This document shows positions 37,501-42,041 of a DNA stretch of 42,041 bases, one piece after another (position 1 is the first letter of the stretch; the number at the start of each line of letters is the position of its first letter). The notes beneath the pieces are model-generated. The model did no database searches and was not told the origin of the DNA. It saw nothing but the letters and a program-made list of their open reading frames with translations. The translations under genes were made by a program, and so were the position numbers. The stretch is taken from the IMG/VR virus record IMGVR_UViG_3300025011_000757, positions 1-42,041 of that record. One strand, written 5' to 3'. Source of the stretch: a virus.

Positions 37501-39593
37501 GGTTTAATCTTTGTTTTAACATAATACCTAAGAGCATTCGGGCAATTATCCTTAATGCTCAAAGGTTTTTCTTCGCCGCGCTCAGACGCTTTCTCATCCC
37601 AAACATAACCCTTGATTTCTTTTTGAGTATAAACGCAACTAGCGTGGACTTTTATTAATCGTCTCGAAATCATAGCAGAAGTCATTCTAAGGCCGTCGTT
37701 GACCTCGTCAAAAGCATCCCTTACCCTAAATCCTCTTTGCCTTAGCTCAGCCTTAAAGCTAGCTGCTTCAGCGTGTAATATAATATCGTCCGGAGGATCT
37801 TTCCCTATGAATTCCTCTATATCCTCCGCGTACTCATGGTCTGCTTTTTGAATCCCTTTTTCATGAGGGTCCCAGTAATATTCCTTCATAACCCAGAGAG
37901 TACGACCATCATCGTAAATGTCGAGGAATACCATTGGGGTTGCTGTACCATGACTAACCGCAATTGATCTGCTGCACATCCATTTGAATTCAGCAGGAAG
38001 CATATCATCATCAAAGATATTCTTCTCATCACTCCATGCTGCAAAGATTGGCATAACCGACATTTTCATTACTAAGGACAAGCCCATCTCTAAGGTATCA
38101 GGACCGTCATCGTGTGCGGCCTTGGGCCAATTCTCCAACTGCTCGACTAATAATGATTGAGAGCGATCAAGCTTTACGTAGCCATTATTGACGGTTGGCT
38201 GAATGGATTGTATACGAAGTTCTTTATTACTGATCGTTTTGACTTCTCGTATGTTAAGGTAAATCCCGCGTTCTGCTGCTCGCTTGGCAACTTCATCCTT
38301 AAAGAATTGTTGGAATTGAACCGTCTCAACAGCGAACTCTTTATAATTCCATCGTTTATGCTGCTCAAAGATTGTCTCGATGATCCGATCGGGATGCATT
38401 CGTTTTATAATTGCATCCAGGACATAAATAAAACCCGTAGAAAGATGTTTTCCAAGGGTTAAGATGGCCGTATAGTCCGCTCTACTCGTTTTACCCATTG
38501 ATGGGTCAACTGCTCCTACGATGTACAGTTCATCCAGCGGAGGAAGTAAGTCGTAGTATTGGCACTTAAAGAGTCTGTCTTCAGGGTTGATCGGTTCATT
38601 CTGGAGTTCAGAGTTAAACGATGCTTCACCCTCAGTTATCTTCACCAGCATTAAATCGTAATAGCTTTGTTTTTCAGGCCAGAGGACTTCCGTCCCTATT
38701 GACATTTCGTCTTCATGGTTCTTGTAAAAGTCCAGCGCATCATTGATACGGTTCGGCCTAGATAGGTCAACGACAATCGATTCCCACTCATCCCAAAGCT
38801 CATACGCTTCAGAGAATGACATAACAGCTCTGCTAATCGTAGGTTTCCATACCGGGTTTTTTAATGCCCACATAAAAAGGCTGTCGTAGTGAATAATGGT
38901 CCCTACATAAACAAAATCTGTGTAGGAATCACCAAGCTTTAAGACAACCTTTGTGAACCAATTCTTAAGCTTTAACCGTTGTTCCTGTGTAGCTGTATTT
39001 TCGTCATTTTCTAAGTCATCAAGTAGGATTAAGTCAGGCCTGAATGCACCGTGTCTTCTACCGCGAATCTTTTGGCCAGAACCGGCACATTCTAATTTGA
39101 TTCCGGTTTTAGTCACACATTCGGTAGAATTCCACGGATTACCCACGATACTTCCGAAGTCCTCAAGGATACGGTTATTACCTTCGAGCTCCCCTTGAAT
39201 ATCGGTTAGGAATTCGCTTGATTGGCTTGAGGTATCCGAAATTAAGAAGATGTACTTCTTTTTCTTATAGAGAACATTATAAAGGGGAAAGATAAGGGTT
39301 GAACGAGTAGACTTTGAGTAACCACGAGGAGCTGCTTCAGCTCGTTTGTGTCCGCCTGGATTATCAGCAATGATTTGTAGATCCTTATAGCCTTGGCTAT
39401 GAAAGGTCGGCATATCACGAAATAAACGGTCCGGGAAATAGGCTCGGGCGAAGTATTCCATGTCAAGTTCAGAAAGTTGACGGCGAAGTCCCTCGGGCCC
39501 GGTTAGTGGTTTTTCCATGAGCGAATCTACTTGTGTAGGGGTGAAGTGTCTGTTGATATATTCGTCAAGGAGCCTAGCTTCCCATCGTTCCAT
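37482..39593 (-). CDS. Terminase large subunit with two tandem nuclease-fold domains
   Basis: 703 residues, far above the usual 400-550. ATPase: Walker A AAPRGYSKST (87-96), Walker B LILLDD (188-193). A first RNase H-like nuclease follows with VGAVDPSMGKTSRADYTA (Asp363), AVETVQF (Glu423) and HDDGPDTLEM (Asp496/Asp499). A second domain (about 538-697) reads like the PBSX-type terminase C-terminus (YYWDP, AAASFKAELRQRG-like, DALRY-like end) but its acids are changed: AVSHGTATP, HAEAASFKAEL and DNCPNALRY. So the second copy is likely inactive and structural or regulatory. AAAGGAGG precedes the ATG. Confidence 0.88.
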   Translation of the reverse strand: MERWEARLLDEYINRHFTPTQVDSLMEKPLTGPEGLRRQLSELDMEYFARAYFPDRLFRDMPTFHSQGYKDLQIIADNPGGHKRAEAAPRGYSKSTRSTLIFPLYNVLYKKKKYIFLISDTSSQSSEFLTDIQGELEGNNRILEDFGSIVGNPWNSTECVTKTGIKLECAGSGQKIRGRRHGAFRPDLILLDDLENDENTATQEQRLKLKNWFTKVVLKLGDSYTDFVYVGTIIHYDSLFMWALKNPVWKPTISRAVMSFSEAYELWDEWESIVVDLSRPNRINDALDFYKNHEDEMSIGTEVLWPEKQSYYDLMLVKITEGEASFNSELQNEPINPEDRLFKCQYYDLLPPLDELYIVGAVDPSMGKTSRADYTAILTLGKHLSTGFIYVLDAIIKRMHPDRIIETIFEQHKRWNYKEFAVETVQFQQFFKDEVAKRAAERGIYLNIREVKTISNKELRIQSIQPTVNNGYVKLDRSQSLLVEQLENWPKAAHDDGPDTLEMGLSLVMKMSVMPIFAAWSDEKNIFDDDMLPAEFKWMCSRSIAVSHGTATPMVFLDIYDDGRTLWVMKEYYWDPHEKGIQKADHEYAEDIEEFIGKDPPDDIILHAEAASFKAELRQRGFRVRDAFDEVNDGLRMTSAMISRRLIKVHASCVYTQKEIKGYVWDEKASERGEEKPLSIKDNCPNALRYYVKTKIKPWRLVS

Positions 39594-39632
39594 TTAACGG
39601 TATTACCTCCTTTCGTTCATTATTTTATCTGG

Positions 39633-39740
39633 TTATTTTGTTGGTGTTGGTACAGCATCGTAGAGCTTGGACAACTCTGTTACCAGCGCCGCTATCTCTA
39701 CTGCATCTGTGATTAGGTTTTGATCAATCGCTTTCTCCAT
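39633..39740 (-). CDS. Possible 35-residue peptide before terminase
   Basis: MEKAIDQNLITDAVEIAALV then TELSKLYDAVPTPTK, one amphipathic helix. Start lies inside the preceding 23-codon frame, so it could be coupled to it. Ribosome site absent. Confidence 0.35.
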   Translation of the reverse strand: MEKAIDQNLITDAVEIAALVTELSKLYDAVPTPTK

Positions 39741-39784
39741 TTATCAAGTGATTTTTCCATAAGACTAATTATTTTTGATTCCAT
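39713..39784 (-). CDS. Possible 23-residue basic peptide
   Basis: AGGAGG lies 9 nt before ATG 39784-39782; the frame encodes MESKIISLMEKSLDKWRKRL then IKT. Overlaps the start of the 35-codon frame. Leader peptide or small gene; unproved. Confidence 0.35.
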   Translation of the reverse strand: MESKIISLMEKSLDKWRKRLIKT

Positions 39785-39891
39785 TGGCTGATTCCTCCTA
39801 CTAAGTTTTAAGGGTTCAAAATTTGGCCGAAAAATGTGAAAGGAAGGACCGTACCCATACCTCAATATTTTTCCATTTACACTAAATACCC

Positions 39892-40071
39892 GGGTGGGGT
39901 GGGGTGGTTATATATGGTATTTTCCATCTCCGGAAACCACCTAAAAGTCCACCCCTCATGGACTTTTTCTGTTTATTGGTATTACCCATTATCTAATGTC
40001 GTTGAGTGCCTACTCTCCCAAGGTTTTCAGCGTTTCACCGAATGTTACACAAGAGATTTGTGTAACATTCG
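39892..40071. other. Noncoding gap between terminase genes: candidate packaging site
   Basis: The 300-bp interval 39785-40083 has no supported gene. It contains a G-run series GGGTGGGGTGGGGTGG (39892-39907), a terminator-like hairpin AAAAGTCCA/TGGACTTTT (39943-39967) and a perfect 14-bp inverted repeat, CGAATGTTACACAA with TTGTGTAACATTCG (40039-40052, 40058-40071). Terminase-binding sites (cos or pac) often lie at terminase genes; the assignment is speculative. Confidence 0.4.
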
Positions 40072-40083
40072 TCTAAACCTTCT

Positions 40084-40542
40084 TCAACGCGTTAGCTCTT
40101 CCCATTCTTCTGCCTCGCTCTGTTCTTTTAGTTGCTTCAATGTGTTAACACCCCCAGCTGTAGACGGAACAACACTAACCTCGTTCGAAATACGCTCTTT
40201 GTACTTTTCCGGTTTAGCGCCCTTGAGCAAAAAGATCAGTAGCGTATCTGAGTACTCATTAACAACGCCACATTGTTGGCCCTGGTAGAATACTGGCTTC
40301 TTTACGCCTTCAACAGCTCTCCGCCTAGCCTCTTCTTCTAACCGTTCACCGGCTTGCTCGTACGCGGCTTCACAGGCTTTAACATAATCTGGGTCATCCT
40401 TCATCCATGCGTAATGAGTGCAACGCTCTATATTAGCTATCTCAGCGGCTCTGGTAATAGTACCGCACTCAGCATACGCCGATATGAAGGCCCTTTTCTT
40501 TGGGTGTTTGATTTCGTTTGACAAGGCAATACTATCTTCCAT
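40084..40542 (-). CDS. Terminase small subunit
   Basis: 152 residues. HPKKRAFISAYAECGTITRA then AEIANIERCTHYAWMKDDPD is the HTH DNA-recognition domain of this terminase family (homeodomain-like), with AYEQAGERLEEEARRRAVEG as the oligomerisation helix and VFYQGQQ as a family motif. It binds the packaging site and loads the large subunit encoded 490 bp downstream. Confidence 0.9.
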   Translation of the reverse strand: MEDSIALSNEIKHPKKRAFISAYAECGTITRAAEIANIERCTHYAWMKDDPDYVKACEAAYEQAGERLEEEARRRAVEGVKKPVFYQGQQCGVVNEYSDTLLIFLLKGAKPEKYKERISNEVSVVPSTAGGVNTLKQLKEQSEAEEWEELTR

Positions 40543-40585
40543 TCCTCACCGCTCCCCCTAATACAATATTTACTACTATGCGAAC

Positions 40586-40759
40586 TTATCCATGTCTTAT
40601 CTGCTTAATCCCGCCATGCTCACGACGAAAAGCATCGTGACGCATTAAGTTCTCGATCTCCCGGGTATCTTTTTCATGTTTCTGTACTACCTCGTCCCTG
40701 ATAGGTTGATTCTCTCTATTCGATTGGCTCTTCTTGCGTGATCTTTTATTCTTGGACAC
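40586..40759 (-). CDS. Small basic protein, unknown
   Basis: 57 residues from a GTG at 40759 with AAAGGCGGTG 6 nt upstream (GTG 40768 is inside that site). MSKNKRSRKKSQSNRENQPI then RDEVVQKHEKDTREIENLMR: basic, helical. It is the first gene of the late operon after the leader terminator. Possibly nucleic-acid-binding. Confidence 0.55.
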   Translation of the reverse strand: MSKNKRSRKKSQSNRENQPIRDEVVQKHEKDTREIENLMRHDAFRREHGGIKQIRHG

Positions 40760-40784
40760 TGCAATCACCGCCTTTTAAGCAATA

Positions 40785-40814
40785 GAAAAAGCGCCACCTT
40801 GCGGAAGCGCTTTT
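40785..40814 (-). terminator. Leader terminator of the late operon
   Basis: AAAAGCGC pairs with GCGCTTTT (8 bp, 12-nt loop), followed leftward by TCTATT after the T run. It lies about 27-56 nt downstream of the start expected from the promoter at 40848-40876, upstream of all late genes. Confidence 0.72.
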
Positions 40815-40847
40815 GTGCGTTTTCGTTTCATAAAATTTGATACTAGT

Positions 40848-40876
40848 ATTATAACACGGCTGATTTACACTGTCTA
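40848..40876 (-). promoter_or_regulatory. Late promoter
   Basis: TAGACA (40876-40871), 17-bp spacer, TATAAT (40853-40848), near consensus. It reads leftward into the terminase genes, starting near 40841. Immediately upstream is an inverted repeat (CAGGGT/ACCCTG with A6/T6 flanks, 40884-40916), a likely binding site for an activator such as the ArpU-like protein encoded next. Confidence 0.7.
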
Positions 40877-40920
40877 TTCGCACTTTTTTCACAGGGTTGT
40901 CAAGACCCTGAAAAAACCCG

Positions 40921-41460
40921 CTAAAGCGCTAACCGCAAGCCATCTACTCCAAAGATCATAACACTTAACTCTTCAATCATTTCGTTTTTCCACTTCCAAA
41001 CTGATGTTTCTCCGCAACGAAGTTCAGCGGCAACAAGCTTATTTCTTTCCATCCATGGCATTAAGCTTTTAACAGGGTCTAGGTATAGCTTTTCGATAAC
41101 GGCGTATTTCTCAATTTGCCCTTTATCTATCATCTTTGTCCTAAGTTCTGCTAAGGATACTTCTACTTGCATAACCATGATCAAGGTTCTTATCCTGCCG
41201 CGTCTAATGGCGTAGATGATGACATCCTCCATATCTGATTCCTCGAAATTATACTCTTTTAGGTCCTCATCCGAAGCTTTATCTTGTGCGAGCTCAAGAT
41301 GTTTGATTAGGCTTAGGTATTTTTTAAGCAGGAGTTCAGTGTTGTGAAACCTGTTTTTCCTCGCTCGCTCTCGATCTTCGTTCTTTTGAATTTTCAGCGC
41401 TTCGACGGCAGCTGCCGTGGCTATTTCGTGGATGTTAACTGTTCCAAGCTTTTTTCCCAT
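40921..41460 (-). CDS. ArpU/RinA-like late transcription regulator
   Basis: 179 residues. Helical throughout; ESDMEDVIIYAIRRGRIRTL and the C-terminal segment AELRCGETSVWKWKNEMIEE followed by LSVMIFGVDGLRL resemble the sigma-like end of the ArpU family. Family knowledge: ArpU, RinA and LtrC activators switch on packaging and lysis operons in Gram-positive phages. Its position directly before the late promoter agrees. Start follows AGGAGGT, 15 nt after the MazG-like stop. Confidence 0.75.
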   Translation of the reverse strand: MGKKLGTVNIHEIATAAAVEALKIQKNEDRERARKNRFHNTELLLKKYLSLIKHLELAQDKASDEDLKEYNFEESDMEDVIIYAIRRGRIRTLIMVMQVEVSLAELRTKMIDKGQIEKYAVIEKLYLDPVKSLMPWMERNKLVAAELRCGETSVWKWKNEMIEELSVMIFGVDGLRLAL

Positions 41461-41474
41461 GAATCACATACCTC

Positions 41475-41786
41475 CTAACGCAAGCCTATTGGCCGCCCGT
41501 GGATCCGCTGGCTCAGTCTCGCTAACTTGCTCTGTCTAATCATCCCAGTATCTATCCCTAACATAATTTCAATCTGATCAAGCATGATACGAACGTCAGC
41601 GACTTCCTCCGCGATATTGGGTAGGTCATCCTTCGCGATGGCCACGATCAATTCACCGCATTCCTCGATAGCCTTTGTCATTTGCCGTTTTAATCCGAAA
41701 AACTGAATGGCTTCGTACAAAACGCGTTCCTTATCGTTTATTTTTCCAATGCTCCAACATGCTTTGTTTTCTCCGCACTCGCTCAC
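41475..41786 (-). CDS. MazG-like nucleotide pyrophosphohydrolase
   Basis: 103 residues. AIEECGELIVAIAKDDLPNI then AEEVADVRIMLDQIEIMLGI gives the EExxE and ExxD metal-binding pattern of all-alpha NTP pyrophosphatases. Phage MazG-like proteins cleave (d)NTPs or lower ppGpp. GTG start at 41786 overlaps the helicase stop by 4 nt (GTGA), so the two are coupled. Confidence 0.88.
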   Translation of the reverse strand: MSECGENKACWSIGKINDKERVLYEAIQFFGLKRQMTKAIEECGELIVAIAKDDLPNIAEEVADVRIMLDQIEIMLGIDTGMIRQSKLARLSQRIHGRPIGLR

Positions 41787-42041
41787 GTTTCTTTTCCCCC
41801 TGTTACTTTCTCAATTCTCGCCTTGACTGCATCCATCAAGGCATCCTGCCCTGCAGCTTTTCGTTCCAAAGCATCCACCGCGTCCTCATCCATCGTGCCC
41901 TCTGCCACAAGTCTCATTACCACGATGCGCCGCGTCTGACCTTGTCTGTGTACCCTTGCATTCGCTTGTTGGTCCTCTTCTAGGCTCCATATCTGGTCAA
42001 ACCAGACAACCGTTTGGCAACTTGACTCTTGGAGGTTTAAA
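41783..42041 (-). CDS. SNF2-family DNA helicase (partial, C-terminus)
   Basis: 85 C-terminal codons are in the window; the rest lies beyond the right edge. VVWFDQIWSLEEDQQANARV then HRQGQTRRIVVMRLVAEGTM contains motif VI of SNF2/SF2 helicases (QANARVHRQGQ), and DEDAVDALERKAAGQDALMD follows as in phage members. These are early genes of Firmicute phages for replication or recombination. Part of the leftward early transcript. Confidence 0.85.
   Translation of the reverse strand, partial: LNLQESSCQTVVWFDQIWSLEEDQQANARVHRQGQTRRIVVMRLVAEGTMDEDAVDALERKAAGQDALMDAVKARIEKVTGGKET

Noticed and set aside
40884-40916. Inverted repeat with A6/T6 flanks as terminator of the ArpU-like gene
   Set aside because: In the leftward direction the T run precedes the stem and an A run follows, so it lacks a proper U-tract; more likely a binding site.

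Overview
The window is most of a temperate, contractile-tailed (myovirus-type) phage genome of a low-to-mid GC Firmicute. Strong AGGAGG ribosome sites, XhlA/XkdX-type genes, an ArpU-like late regulator and Gram-positive lysis genes support a Firmicute host; the gene families resemble prophages of Clostridia (Peptococcaceae-like), but that host guess is inference. No CRISPR array, rRNA or complete tRNA is visible.

Layout. (1) 1-2520: lysogeny module. A leftward excisionase-like gene (cut by the window edge) and a rightward LexA/CI-type repressor diverge from a control region rich in TGTAC palindromes; a tyrosine integrase follows. Just after it lies the 3' half of a tRNA-Ala gene, flanked on both sides by TGACRCCAT arm-type repeats, which is the organisation of an attP. 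(2) 2520-10300: rightward accessory region. It holds small regulators, 21-bp-phased iteron-like repeats, a cassette with a VirB2-like membrane protein, a membrane-anchored M23 peptidase, a large HerA/VirD4-like ATPase and small membrane proteins, then noncoding DNA with a large perfect inverted repeat, and a two-gene unit of a dCTP deaminase-fold protein with a 2-TM protein. (3) 10350-12200: leftward lysis module (holin, amidase, XhlA, DUF6527). (4) 12220-15050: an accessory island of mostly opposite polarity with an XRE regulator, an unknown gene, a Xer-like recombinase split by a +1 frameshift, a zinc-ribbon protein and a broken ribbon-helix-helix gene. (5) 15160-40760: leftward structural operon, read from right to left: small and large terminase, portal, head morphogenesis, protease/scaffold, cement, DUF2184 capsid, connectors, sheath, tube, tail chaperone with programmed frameshift, tape measure, baseplate (Dit-like, plug, hub, spike, gp46-like, gpJ, DUF2612), fibres. 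(6) 40780-42041: late control region (ArpU-like regulator, promoter, leader terminator), MazG-like protein and the end of an SNF2 helicase.

How it fits together. The leftward gene at position 97 and the leftward early genes entering at 42041 would form one early operon if the sequence is circular; this, and the arm sites on both sides of the att core, suggest one circular phage genome (excised form or phage-plasmid) rather than two adjacent elements. This is inference; a chromosome junction at 2472 is the alternative. Late expression probably starts at a consensus promoter at 40848-40876 under an ArpU-like factor, through a terminator about 55 nt downstream.

Most notable: the conjugation-like cassette and origin-like repeats inside a phage genome, a large terminase with a second, degenerate nuclease domain, a recombinase apparently needing a +1 frameshift, an AUU-initiated baseplate gene, and the deaminase-fold/2-TM pair as a candidate defence or exclusion unit.
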